Shown: positions 31,759 through 40,389 of the stretch, in pieces
How positions within the stretch are numbered: the first letter of the stretch is position 1
How the letters are laid out: every line of letters starts with the position of its first letter
Origin: CAG-877 sp045125935
GTDB lineage: Bacteria; Bacillota_I; Bacilli_A; RF39; UBA660
DNA length: 64,000 nucleotides
Assembly: GCA_045125935.1 (NCBI GenBank)
Contig: JBGVNW010000068.1
Location: 248,001-312,000 of the forward strand
Direction of reading: 5' to 3'
The notes under the pieces: generated by a model
Database searches by the model: none
Told to the model about the DNA's origin: nothing
What the model saw: the letters and a program-made list of their open reading frames with translations, nothing else
Position numbers and translations under genes: made by a program

Positions 31759-33711
31759 TTATTTCATTAATAATTTAGATAATTCATCCCATTGTTTGCC
31801 AACCAATACATCACCATTTTCTCCCACTATTTCTTCTATTTTGAGTATTTTACCAGTTGAACTTAAAATACCTTTAACAAAAAATTCTTCATCTGTGCTG
31901 GCACCTTCAATCAAACGGGATTGAATTACAAACCCTATATTTGATTTTCCATCATGTAATTTCACAAAATTTAAATATAATTCTTTAAGTGCACCACTAC
32001 GAGTTAAATTTCCATCGATTAAAGTGCTATTTTGTGAACTTGTTGTAAACATATGTGTAAGTGATGTTACAATTCCATCATCAGATATTGAATTTTTTGT
32101 TGCATACATTAAATCTGATTCCGCTGATGATTTTGATACACTGGTGATTGATTCTATAAATTTTTCTGAAAGATCATTATTAGAATCACTTTGAATAGCA
32201 CTTCTAAAACTTGTAATAGTATCATTTGATGTACCATAAGCAGGATCTTTCATATTTTCGGCATTATCCAATAGTTTTTTTACTGATTCAAAACTTCCTA
32301 AATTTTCTGATTCTCCACCATTTCCATCTACTTTTAACACATCTTTATCAAAATTTAAAGATGTTTCTGCCGCACTTGATTTTGCTATTCCAAAATCAAA
32401 TATTTTACCTAAAACTTTATTAAACCATTCATTAAAACCTGGAATTTTTACAATTATTGAAGAAACAGATGATAAAATACCTATCATAGTTAACATATCA
32501 AAAAAGTAATTTACTTTCGTATCACCATTTTTTGTTTTTGTTTCTTTTTTGAAATTAAGTACCCTATTTATTATAATTTTAAAAATATTTTTTGAACCAA
32601 TGATTGCTGCAATTATTAAACCTGTTGCAGGACCTGTTCCTATTAATGTAGTAACAAATAAAGATATTATTGATGAAACTAATGTTGCAATAACAAAGTT
32701 TACCATAATAGACCAAATTATTTTTCCAATGGTTTTAAGTTTTGATTCTGAATTATCATCATCGTTGCTTTTTGATAAACCTAAACTATATCTCGCAAAT
32801 TTATTATTATAAAGTTTGTTAGCAAATTCTTTTGTTTTATCGGTTAACAAATATGGTTCGAGTTTATCAGATAATTTTGGTCCAATATATTTTAAAAGTT
32901 TGTATAATCCAAATCCTCCACCTGCTAGCAATGCTAAACCTGGAGCAACAGTTCCTAATGCTGCGACTCCACCAACTGCTAAAGTTTTTCCAAGTTTACC
33001 TTCATTTAAATTTTCGTCCTTTTCTTTTTGTTTTTCTTTAACATTTTCAGAAACCTCATTAATGATGTAACCAATTAATTGTTTTTGATTTTCATCTTTA
33101 AATTCAATTAGACCATGTGTGTCAATATTCGATTCAGGTAATGCACCGCAATATTTTGAATTGAATAATTTAAGTTTATCTAATGCTTCTACAATTGTTT
33201 CGCCTAATTTTTGTAAAAGTTTTCCTACTGTCTCTAATAAATCTTTTGCAGTTTTAATTCCTCTGTTTAAAGATTTAATTAAAAATTCGTATGCTTCTAT
33301 TACTTCTGATGGAATTTTTTCTTTAAATTTTTCAATTAGTTCTTTAATTTTTTCTTTTCCGCCATTAACAAGTTTTTTTGCATCATCAAATGAGAATTTT
33401 TCGGTAATTAAATTAGAATCATTTATATATTGTATAATTGTATTAGTAAAATAATTTTCTAAAACTAATCCAATAACACGGCGTTCATCAGTATTATACG
33501 GTATATAATTTGAATATTTTGTTCTACCCTCCGCAATAATTTTAGTATTCTTATTATAAATATCTATTTTATTGAAAATATTTAAATAAATAGAATAATC
33601 ATTAATATCATCTAATGCAAATGATTCATTTTGAAATTTCATTATATGATTTTTTGTTTTAGAATTATCATACAACCCTTCGTTTAAAAATTCTTCAAAT
33701 GTCTTGATCAT
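31759..33711 (-). CDS. Membrane-active internal virion protein with capsid-targeting-like N-terminus
   Basis: 650 residues. Tag: MIKTFEEFLNE|G, the best L-x-E|G match in the set. Further candidate cuts: IINE|V at 219 and NLNE|G at 237, right before the first hydrophobic segment. Hydrophobic stretches: 243-274 (Gly/Ala-rich, zipper-like: GGVAALGTVAPGLALLAGGG), 331-357, 359-381 and 404-422. Residues ~110-180 form amphipathic helices. The last ~200 residues are Ser/Asn rich and soluble. The design recalls ejection proteins that insert into the host envelope during DNA entry. Late promoter on the minus strand at 33738. Confidence 0.7.
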   Translation of the reverse strand: MIKTFEEFLNEGLYDNSKTKNHIMKFQNESFALDDINDYSIYLNIFNKIDIYNKNTKIIAEGRTKYSNYIPYNTDERRVIGLVLENYFTNTIIQYINDSNLITEKFSFDDAKKLVNGGKEKIKELIEKFKEKIPSEVIEAYEFLIKSLNRGIKTAKDLLETVGKLLQKLGETIVEALDKLKLFNSKYCGALPESNIDTHGLIEFKDENQKQLIGYIINEVSENVKEKQKEKDENLNEGKLGKTLAVGGVAALGTVAPGLALLAGGGFGLYKLLKYIGPKLSDKLEPYLLTDKTKEFANKLYNNKFARYSLGLSKSNDDDNSESKLKTIGKIIWSIMVNFVIATLVSSIISLFVTTLIGTGPATGLIIAAIIGSKNIFKIIINRVLNFKKETKTKNGDTKVNYFFDMLTMIGILSSVSSIIVKIPGFNEWFNKVLGKIFDFGIAKSSAAETSLNFDKDVLKVDGNGGESENLGSFESVKKLLDNAENMKDPAYGTSNDTITSFRSAIQSDSNNDLSEKFIESITSVSKSSAESDLMYATKNSISDDGIVTSLTHMFTTSSQNSTLIDGNLTRSGALKELYLNFVKLHDGKSNIGFVIQSRLIEGASTDEEFFVKGILSSTGKILKIEEIVGENGDVLVGKQWDELSKLLMK

Positions 33712-33737
33712 AATATTATATATAAGTTAATATATAC

Positions 33738-33745
33738 TATTTATG
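33738..33745 (-). promoter_or_regulatory. Late promoter motif CATAAATA (minus)
   Basis: Reads TCTCATAAATAGTATATA on the minus strand, 26 bases before the start at 33711. Confidence 0.7.
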
Positions 33746-33763
33746 AGAAAATAAAGTATTATT

Positions 33764-33776
33764 TTTGTTATATTTG
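33764..33776 (+). promoter_or_regulatory. Early-type promoter motif, leaderless spacing
   Basis: TTTGTTATATTTG with a full TAnnTTTG box (33769-33776) ending 4 bases before the ATG at 33781. Confidence 0.7.
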
Positions 33777-33780
33777 ATAT

Positions 33781-34560
33781 ATGAAAATAGAATTGAATAA
33801 AATTTACAATGAAGATTGTTTTATTACAATGTCAAAAATGGAAGATAATTTTGTAGATATTGTAATGACATCGCCCCCTTATAATATGACAGCAAGAAAG
33901 GGTGGATATGCGGATAGCGGTCGCTATGATGTGTATGAAGATTGGATGAGTGAATCTGAATATATAGACTTTACTATTAAATTATTTAACAATTTCAATA
34001 GAGTTATAAAAGAGAATGGTATTGTTTTATATAACTTTTCATATTCTATTGAAAACCCATCATTGCCTTATAAACTTGTTGCAGAAATTGTTGATAAAAC
34101 AGAGTGGTGCATTGCAGATACAATTATGTGGAAAAAAAATTCTGGACTACCATTTCCAGCAAATGAAAGAAGACTATCAAGAAATTGGGAGTTTGTTTGG
34201 GTGTTTGTTCGTAAAGATGAAATTGATACTTTCAAATGCAATAAGGGTGTAAAATCTATATCAGAAAAAACAGGTCAGAAATATTATAATGTATTCTATA
34301 ATTATATAGAAGCAAAAAATAATGACGGTAAAACACATGGGTTAAATCAAGCAACTTATAGTACTGACCTTTGTACTAAATTGTTTGATATATATGCAGA
34401 TGAAGGATATATTGTTTATGATCCATTTATGGGAACTGGTACAACAGCAAATGCTTGTGTATTAAATGGATTAAATTATATTGGTTCAGAATTATCATTA
34501 AAACAATGCGAGTATGCGGAGAATAGAATAAATGAGAGTAAGAACAATTTATTTTTTTAA
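33781..34560 (+). CDS. DNA methyltransferase, SPPY type (second copy)
   Basis: 259 residues. Motif IV TSPPYNMTARKGG (30-42) precedes motif I VYDPFMGTGTTANAC, beta-class order. It shares the layout of the gene at 29765 but not close sequence, so the targets probably differ. It has an insertion with conserved WKKNSGLPFPANERRL between the motifs, typical of cytosine-N4 or adenine-N6 enzymes. The gene is oriented away from the minus-strand membrane-protein gene and has a promoter that implies little or no mRNA leader. Confidence 0.88.
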   Translation: MKIELNKIYNEDCFITMSKMEDNFVDIVMTSPPYNMTARKGGYADSGRYDVYEDWMSESEYIDFTIKLFNNFNRVIKENGIVLYNFSYSIENPSLPYKLVAEIVDKTEWCIADTIMWKKNSGLPFPANERRLSRNWEFVWVFVRKDEIDTFKCNKGVKSISEKTGQKYYNVFYNYIEAKNNDGKTHGLNQATYSTDLCTKLFDIYADEGYIVYDPFMGTGTTANACVLNGLNYIGSELSLKQCEYAENRINESKNNLFF

Positions 34561-34573
34561 TTTGTTATATTTT
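34561..34573 (+). promoter_or_regulatory. Early-type promoter motif
   Basis: TTTGTTATATTTT starting directly after the methyltransferase stop, 27 bases before the uvsX start. Confidence 0.6.
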
Positions 34574-34600
34574 ATGTATAAAATTTTAATATATTAGTTT

Positions 34601-35812
34601 ATGGCAAAATCTACGGGTGAATTTAGTTTTTCAGATTTTAATAAAGAGTTAAGTAAGATTTCAAAATTTGGTGGTATTGTTTCTGAAGGTTCTATTAGTG
34701 AAATTACAGAGTATATTCCAACAGGTAATTATATTCTTAATGCTTGCTTAACTGGTAGTTTGTTAGGTGGTGTTCCAAATAATAGAATGATTGCGTTTTC
34801 TGGCGATCCAGGTTGCGGTAAAACATATCTTTTGCTGAATTTAGCGAGAGAAGCAACATTAAAAGATTATTATGTTATTTGGTATGATACTGAAAACACA
34901 ACAGATTCAGGACAATTTGAGAATTTCGGTGTTGATACAAGTAGAGTTCGTTATGAACCTGTTGGTAGCGTAAGTGAATTTAAATCATCAATTTCACAAA
35001 CATTGGATATTCTTATTAAACAAAAAGAGCAAGGCAATAAGATTCCAAAGATGTTGTTTGTTCTTGATAGTTTGGGTATGCTTCACTCTGATAAAGAGTT
35101 TAATGATGCTCTTTCTGGTGAAGATAAAGTGGACTTGACAAGACCTAAACAATTGAGATCAATATTTAGAATTATCACACAAAAGTTAGGTCTGATTGGT
35201 GGAACATTTGCGTTTGCTAACCATGTATATCAGGGAACCGATATGTATGCACAAACAAATCAATCTGGTGGTAAGGGTATGCAATTCTCTGCAAGTATTA
35301 TTTTGAACTTGTCAAAAGCAAAGTTGAAAGAAGGTTCTGACAGCACACAAACAGGTATTATCGTAACTGCTAAGCCAGAGAAGAATAGATTTGTAAGACC
35401 TCAAATTGTTAAGTTTTATATCAGTTATGTAAATGGTATGAATCCATATGTTGGTCTTGAATCATATATTTCTTGGGAGAGATGTGGTATTGATAGAGGT
35501 AAGTTTATTGATGAAAAAGAAGCATTGAAGTCAGGAAAGGACTATCCGAAGGTTGTAACCAAAGATGGAGAAGTTAAGTATTTTGTTCAAAGTGATACTG
35601 GTAGAAATGTATGCTGTGATGATGGTTCGTCTTATCCTTGGAAACAATTATTTTCGGCAAAAGTATTCACACAAGACCGTTTGGAGCGTTTGGATGAATA
35701 TATTCAAAAGGAGTTTAAGTATGCGGATGGTGTTAAAGTAAATGATTTGTTTGAAGGTGATGGAAATGAAAACGATGATGTTGAAGCAGATATTGCGAAT
35801 CAATTAGATTAA
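34601..35812 (+). CDS. uvsX: UvsX/RecA-family recombinase
   Basis: 403 residues (T4 UvsX is 391). Walker A is GDPGCGKT (68-75). DTENTTDSGQFENFGVD follows the helix, as in RecA-type cores. Walker B is MLFVLDSLGML. A loop-2-like segment lies around GTDMYAQTNQSGGKGMQFSA. The C-terminus is acidic (DGNENDDVEADI). The protein forms filaments on single-stranded DNA and drives strand exchange for recombination-dependent replication. It has an early-type promoter and a terminator and is followed by the helicase operon, as in T4 (uvsX-40-41). Confidence 0.92.
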   Translation: MAKSTGEFSFSDFNKELSKISKFGGIVSEGSISEITEYIPTGNYILNACLTGSLLGGVPNNRMIAFSGDPGCGKTYLLLNLAREATLKDYYVIWYDTENTTDSGQFENFGVDTSRVRYEPVGSVSEFKSSISQTLDILIKQKEQGNKIPKMLFVLDSLGMLHSDKEFNDALSGEDKVDLTRPKQLRSIFRIITQKLGLIGGTFAFANHVYQGTDMYAQTNQSGGKGMQFSASIILNLSKAKLKEGSDSTQTGIIVTAKPEKNRFVRPQIVKFYISYVNGMNPYVGLESYISWERCGIDRGKFIDEKEALKSGKDYPKVVTKDGEVKYFVQSDTGRNVCCDDGSSYPWKQLFSAKVFTQDRLERLDEYIQKEFKYADGVKVNDLFEGDGNENDDVEADIANQLD

Positions 35813-35832
35813 TAAAATATAAAATATTTTGA

Positions 35833-35859
35833 AAAGAGTGGAAAATTCCGCTCTTTTTT
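35833..35859 (+). terminator. Rho-independent terminator
   Basis: AAGAGTGGAA/TTCCGCTCTT stem (one T-G pair), then T6 shared with the following promoter motif. Confidence 0.8.
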
Positions 35860-35869
35860 GTTATATTTA
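35857..35869 (+). promoter_or_regulatory. Early-type promoter motif
   Basis: TTTGTTATATTTA, 25 bases before the start at 35895. Confidence 0.65.
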
Positions 35870-35894
35870 ATTCAGGAAAAATATATAAGTAAAA

Positions 35895-36161
35895 ATGATA
35901 AAACTAAACAAAGACAAAATTCAAATCAGGTATATAACTGGGATCGGAAAATGCCAGTTGAATTACCCAACAGCACTTGATATTCTTTATGAAAGTTGTG
36001 TAGAAAATGCAGATGAAACATTATTTTCTCATGCTAAAATGGAGAATAGATATGGAGCATCGGATGAGAAAATATCAGAAATTATCAATGAACTTCTTGA
36101 TAAAAAGTATATAGAACAAAGTGGTAGCAAATTTAAAATTATTGGAACACCGTGGGATTAA
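35895..36161 (+). CDS. Small protein with possible winged-helix end
   Basis: 88 residues. Residues 25-85 read as three helices and a hairpin: DILYESCVENADETLFSHAK, SDEKISEIINELLDKKYIEQ, then SGSKFKIIG, the usual end of a winged-helix DNA-binding domain. No T4 counterpart is clear (gene 40 lies here in T4, but no similarity is obvious). The stop overlaps the gp41 start by 10 bases, so the two are translationally coupled. It could be a helicase loader, a recombination mediator or a small regulator. Confidence 0.7.
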   Translation: MIKLNKDKIQIRYITGIGKCQLNYPTALDILYESCVENADETLFSHAKMENRYGASDEKISEIINELLDKKYIEQSGSKFKIIGTPWD

Positions 36162-37495
36162 AGACAAGTATAGAACAAGAAAAGATTGTTTTTGCATATA
36201 TGCTTAAACGACCACAATATCTTTTACATGTTGAAAAAGATTTTTTCAGCAATGAAGATATTCAATATGTTGCAAGTAGTGCCAAACAATTCTTTAAAGA
36301 ATATAAAGAGACACCATCTTGCGAACAAATGAAAGCATTGTTGAAAGATGATAAAAAAGATATTAAAAATGAAACTATTGATTCCATATATAATGTAGAA
36401 ATTATATCAATGGATGATGAGTGGTTGAAAGATACCACAGAAGCCTGGTTAAAATGGAGAGCATTCAATACCAACTTCATCAAAGCAGCAACTGTTGCAA
36501 AAACTACAGATGTATCTTTGGATAATGTAAAAACAGTTGTAGATAAATGTGTTGGATTGCTTTCAGATACAACATTAATGAATTTCGATAGAGATTTAGG
36601 ATTTGACTTTTTTGATTCTGAAAATCATAAATCAATTATCGAAAACAAAATACCTTATACTTGGGAGTATTTTAATAAAAGTACACATGGAGGGTTGGAT
36701 CCAAAGACACTCACTTGTTATATTGGTGGAACAAATGTTGGTAAAAGTTGTTTGTTATGTAATGATGCTGCAGAATTTGTTCGTAAAGGCAAAAATACAA
36801 TTTATATAACTTGTGAAATGAGTCCTCCCAAAGTAGCGAGAAGAATTGCTTGTAATTTGTTTGATGTTACAGGAGAAGAGTATGATGTGCTTGTAGAGAA
36901 CCAGAATAAAGTAATGCAGTCAATGAAAAGATTGATAAACAACTCATGGTGTCCGCTTGGTAAATTGTTTATCAAAGAATTTCCAACATCTCAAGGAACA
37001 ACATTGGACATTGAAAGATATGTTAAAGAAATTGAAGAAAGCGAAAAATTCAAAGTAGATGTTGTAATTGTCGACTATATTAATATTTTAGGAAATTATA
37101 GAGACCCACACGATAGTGCAAATACATATATGAAAATTAAAACTATCGCTGAAGATTTAAGAGGTCTTGCTGTTAAAATGGATTTTGTATGTATTACAGC
37201 ATCACAGGTTGGTAGAGATGCATTGAATAGTTCTGATATCAACATTCAAGATGTTTCTGAAAGTATGGGTTTGATGCACACAGTAGATAATGCACTTGGT
37301 ATTATTATGACAGACGATATGCGAATTGGTGATATTGATGAAGATGGTAAAGCACAACCTTATTATTATATCAAACTATTGAAAATTCGTGAGGGTGAGA
37401 ATAGAGATCAAAAATTCAGAGTAAATGCTAATTTCAGCAAAATGAAATTTACAGAAAAAACAGATGTTGTTGATACTTTGAGTCATTTTAGATAA
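36152..37495 (+). CDS. 41: Replicative DNA helicase (gp41/DnaB family)
   Basis: 447 residues (T4 gp41 is 475). The start is GTG at 36152; no better ATG precedes the conserved N-terminal helices. The DnaB-type RecA core has Walker A GGTNVGKS (192-199), the H1a region TIYITCEMSPPKVARR, Walker B VDVVIVDYINIL, the H3 region ITASQVGRDAL and the arginine-finger region LLKIREGENRDQKF. The hexamer unwinds the fork 5'-3' with primase. No intein is present, although gp41 is a common intein site. It is followed by a terminator. Confidence 0.93.
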   Translation: MGLKTSIEQEKIVFAYMLKRPQYLLHVEKDFFSNEDIQYVASSAKQFFKEYKETPSCEQMKALLKDDKKDIKNETIDSIYNVEIISMDDEWLKDTTEAWLKWRAFNTNFIKAATVAKTTDVSLDNVKTVVDKCVGLLSDTTLMNFDRDLGFDFFDSENHKSIIENKIPYTWEYFNKSTHGGLDPKTLTCYIGGTNVGKSCLLCNDAAEFVRKGKNTIYITCEMSPPKVARRIACNLFDVTGEEYDVLVENQNKVMQSMKRLINNSWCPLGKLFIKEFPTSQGTTLDIERYVKEIEESEKFKVDVVIVDYINILGNYRDPHDSANTYMKIKTIAEDLRGLAVKMDFVCITASQVGRDALNSSDINIQDVSESMGLMHTVDNALGIIMTDDMRIGDIDEDGKAQPYYYIKLLKIREGENRDQKFRVNANFSKMKFTEKTDVVDTLSHFR

Positions 37496-37515
37496 AAAAA
37501 AAATAATTTTTTATA

Positions 37516-37555
37516 AATATGGATAGCAATTTATTATGTTGTTATCCATATTTTG
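37516..37555 (+). terminator. Rho-independent terminator
   Basis: AATATGGATA/TATCCATATT stem with inner pairing and TTTT. It is also joined to the next early-type motif. Confidence 0.75.
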
Positions 37556-37564
37556 TTATTTTTA
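37552..37564 (+). promoter_or_regulatory. Early-type promoter motif (variant)
   Basis: TTTGTTATTTTTA, 18 bases before the Dam start at 37583; same variant as at 15364 (minus). Confidence 0.5.
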
Positions 37565-37582
37565 TATAAAGTTTTTTTTTAT

Positions 37583-38416
37583 ATGGCGGATATTGATTTT
37601 CAACCTATTGTAAAATGGACGGGAACAAAGCGATTACAATCTAACGAAATTATAAAATATTTTCCCGATTATATAGATACATATTATGAACCCTTCTGTG
37701 GTTCATGTAGTATATTATTCAGACTTTTGAACGAACCCTCTATACATGTAAATAATTTTGTTTGTTCGGATATTAACGGAGACCTTATTGATTTGTGGAA
37801 AGCAATAAAACAAAATCCAGATCATTTATTTAAAGTATATACTAAATTATGGTGTGAAATGAATAAAACGGATGATAAACAAGAAAGACGAGTGTTTTAT
37901 GAATTAGTGAGACAAGAATTTAATCAAATAAGGGATCCAAATTTATTTTTCTTTCTAATGAGGACTTGCACAAATGGTCAACCAAGATATAATAAATGGT
38001 GTGAATTTAATCAAACATTGCATTTAACGAGAGATGGTATTACTCCTGTAAGATTAAAAAAAGTATTGTATCAATGGAGCGAATTATTAAATGATAATAA
38101 TGTGGAGTTTATTAAATGTGATTATAAAGATATTTTTGAAAAAGTTGGAAATGAAGATTTTCTATATTTAGATCCTCCATTTCAGAACGAAAGAAGCACC
38201 AAATATTTTTGTAATTTTAACTATGAAGATTTTTTTGATAGAGTAGGTGTATTAAATGATAGTGGTATAAAATATATTTTAAGCAGTGATGGTAAATATG
38301 TTCCAGATTATTGCTACGAGAACATCGTTTATGTTAAAGGAGGTGGTGGTTCATACCAGAAAATTGTTGAACATTTACCAACTGGACATATGTATGAAAC
38401 AATTTATTTAAATTGA
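37583..38416 (+). CDS. dam: Dam-type N6-adenine DNA methyltransferase
   Basis: 277 residues from ATG 37583; a TTG-started extension to 37553 lies over the promoter and is rejected. Alpha-class order: N-terminal IVKWTGTKR (9-17), motif I YYEPFCGSCSILF (34-46), target-recognition middle with FFFLMRTCTNGQPRYN, and motif IV LDPPF (196-200). The last position is Phe instead of the usual Tyr, which is tolerated in some enzymes. T4 Dam methylates GATC; specificity here is unknown. It is the third methyltransferase of the window under early-type control. Confidence 0.9.
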   Translation: MADIDFQPIVKWTGTKRLQSNEIIKYFPDYIDTYYEPFCGSCSILFRLLNEPSIHVNNFVCSDINGDLIDLWKAIKQNPDHLFKVYTKLWCEMNKTDDKQERRVFYELVRQEFNQIRDPNLFFFLMRTCTNGQPRYNKWCEFNQTLHLTRDGITPVRLKKVLYQWSELLNDNNVEFIKCDYKDIFEKVGNEDFLYLDPPFQNERSTKYFCNFNYEDFFDRVGVLNDSGIKYILSSDGKYVPDYCYENIVYVKGGGGSYQKIVEHLPTGHMYETIYLN

Positions 38417-38422
38417 TATTTT

Positions 38423-38430
38423 CATAAATA
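38423..38430 (+). promoter_or_regulatory. Late promoter motif CATAAATA
   Basis: TATTTTCATAAATATAATATATA, 27 bases before the start at 38458. Confidence 0.75.
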
Positions 38431-38457
38431 TAATATATATAATATAAAGGATAATAT

Positions 38458-40374
38458 ATGATTAAAAGTTTTAAAGATTTTGATGATGAGTTAAAATCTC
38501 AAAAGATTTATGAAGCAATTGATGATATCCGTGAAGAAAATGAAGATACTTTCACAGAAGATGATGTTATTGTTCCTGAATTTATTTCCGATAACAAATA
38601 TCTTTTAAAGATGTCTAGAATCGTTTTAAGAAGACTTGAGAAATCTGGTCTTGGTGAATTTGGAGTGCACCCAGTTATTGTAAATATAGATGATGTTCCT
38701 GGTGTATACTTCTATAATTATAACAATCCATCAATGAATATAGTTATTTGTAGAAATACAAATGGTAAACACGCATATCTATTTAAAGAATTTAATATGG
38801 GTGAAAATAATGTTGCAGATTTAGTTTTATCTACAGAAAAACTTGGATTTAGTGATATTATTGATGAATTAATTTCAAATCTTACACCAGATGCTATTGA
38901 TGAAGGTCTTATTTGTGAGTGGGTAGAAGGTTCTTTCAATTATTCTGAAAAAGATGTTGATATTGTTGCTAATATGCCTATTGATGTAAGACAAAGCATT
39001 GTAAATCTTCTTAAAGATAATTCTGCTAATGGTGTTGCTAAAAAGATATTCAATAACAATACTGTTGAACCTTTTGCTACAATATATAACGCAATCGAAA
39101 GTGTATATAGTAGAATAAATCAAAGTAATGTAAAGAAAGTTGTTGATATTTTTGATAGAGCATTAAATAAGAAAACTGATCATGAAGAAGTATTTAATGT
39201 ATTGAATGATTGCAAGTTTGGTGGTAAAACAGCAATATCATCAGCAAGTGGTATTTCTGCTATGGTAGACGATGATATGGAAGCGTTTAGTGAAGCATAT
39301 AAGAAGAGAATAGAACAAGATACTAAAGAATATGAAAGTTCTATGGATCGTATATATGAAATGGCTGTTGCTATGTGTCGTTATGTTAAACAGAATGGAG
39401 ATCTTGACGATGATGATTTGAGTGCTCTACCTAAGCGAGCAATGATTATTACAGGTAAAGGAGGTATCGGTAAATCAGAATCTATTAGAAGAGCCTTGAA
39501 CGACGAAGGTATGATAGAGGATAGAGATTATTATAACATGACAAGCGGTAGCACAGCTGTTCAAGCATTATTTAAAAAACTCTACGACTATAATGGAAAA
39601 CTTTTGATTTTTGATGATAGTGGTGAATTATTTAACTCAACATATAAATTAAATATGTGGAAACACGCTTTGGATCCAGATGTTGAAAATGCTGATATAG
39701 AATTATCTCGTGCTGCTGTTGGAGATAAATCTGGTGGTAACATGTATGTCCCAGCAGGAAAAACAAGACAAGAAAGATATTTCTTAGAAGTTGGACATAG
39801 TTCTACAGAAGAAAAGTCAAAATTCTACAAAAAGAGATTTGACGAAATGGAGAAAAAATATAGAGAAGAAACTGGTGATCGTTCCGCATTAACTACAGGT
39901 CAAAGAAATGAGTTTTATGAAAATATCGATATTGAGTGGAATAAACACGAGGAGGAAAAGGAACCTTTGATGCCTAATAAATTTAAATATAAGGGCGTTA
40001 TTGTTATTATTTCTAATGACACTCGTGATGCATTTAAGAAAGAAGTTGGTGTTGGAAACTGGAATGCTATTGTAGATAGAATGAGAAGTTTTGATTTACA
40101 TCCAATGGCAGAATCCATTTGGGCAGTAATTAAGAAAATTCTTTTAAAACAAAGAGATATGTCAGAAGAGTTGCTTCCAGATAAGATGTGTATGATACCA
40201 AGAGATGTCGTAGATGAATTCATTGAAGAAGTTGAAAGACTTCTTGAAATGCCTCAATATCGTGAAATGACATTCCGTATTGTTGCAAAAGATATGCATA
40301 GAGTCCTAAACGGTTCAAAGGGTAGAGCACACTGGAAAGAAGATCTTGCTGGTCTTATGGATATAAATAAATAA
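38458..40374 (+). CDS. AAA ATPase with capsid-targeting-like N-terminus
   Basis: 638 residues. N-terminus MIKSFKDFDDELKSQKIYE|A with an I-Y-E|A cleavage-like site. Residues ~40-330 are an unassigned mixed domain. ATPase core: Walker A GKGGIGKS (333-340), Walker B KLLIFDDSGELF (Asp386-Asp387), sensor-like VIVIISNDTRDAF. An insertion of ~90 residues (KFYKKRFDEMEKKYREE) lies between Walker B and the sensor. Upstream of the MoxR-like gene by 15 bases, on one late transcript. Probably acts with the MoxR, metallopeptidase and VWA proteins as one remodelling complex. Confidence 0.8.
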   Translation: MIKSFKDFDDELKSQKIYEAIDDIREENEDTFTEDDVIVPEFISDNKYLLKMSRIVLRRLEKSGLGEFGVHPVIVNIDDVPGVYFYNYNNPSMNIVICRNTNGKHAYLFKEFNMGENNVADLVLSTEKLGFSDIIDELISNLTPDAIDEGLICEWVEGSFNYSEKDVDIVANMPIDVRQSIVNLLKDNSANGVAKKIFNNNTVEPFATIYNAIESVYSRINQSNVKKVVDIFDRALNKKTDHEEVFNVLNDCKFGGKTAISSASGISAMVDDDMEAFSEAYKKRIEQDTKEYESSMDRIYEMAVAMCRYVKQNGDLDDDDLSALPKRAMIITGKGGIGKSESIRRALNDEGMIEDRDYYNMTSGSTAVQALFKKLYDYNGKLLIFDDSGELFNSTYKLNMWKHALDPDVENADIELSRAAVGDKSGGNMYVPAGKTRQERYFLEVGHSSTEEKSKFYKKRFDEMEKKYREETGDRSALTTGQRNEFYENIDIEWNKHEEEKEPLMPNKFKYKGVIVIISNDTRDAFKKEVGVGNWNAIVDRMRSFDLHPMAESIWAVIKKILLKQRDMSEELLPDKMCMIPRDVVDEFIEEVERLLEMPQYREMTFRIVAKDMHRVLNGSKGRAHWKEDLAGLMDINK

Positions 40375-40389
40375 TAATATTATATAGTC

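Noticed and set aside
32226..33454. Several plus-strand frames opposite the membrane-active protein gene
   Set aside because: They lie within a well-supported minus-strand gene, have no promoter motif and show the biased composition expected of complements of hydrophobic or charged segments.
37510..37520. TATAAATA at the end of the gp41 unit as a late promoter
   Set aside because: It overlaps the terminator hairpin and the gene that follows (Dam) has an early-type motif.
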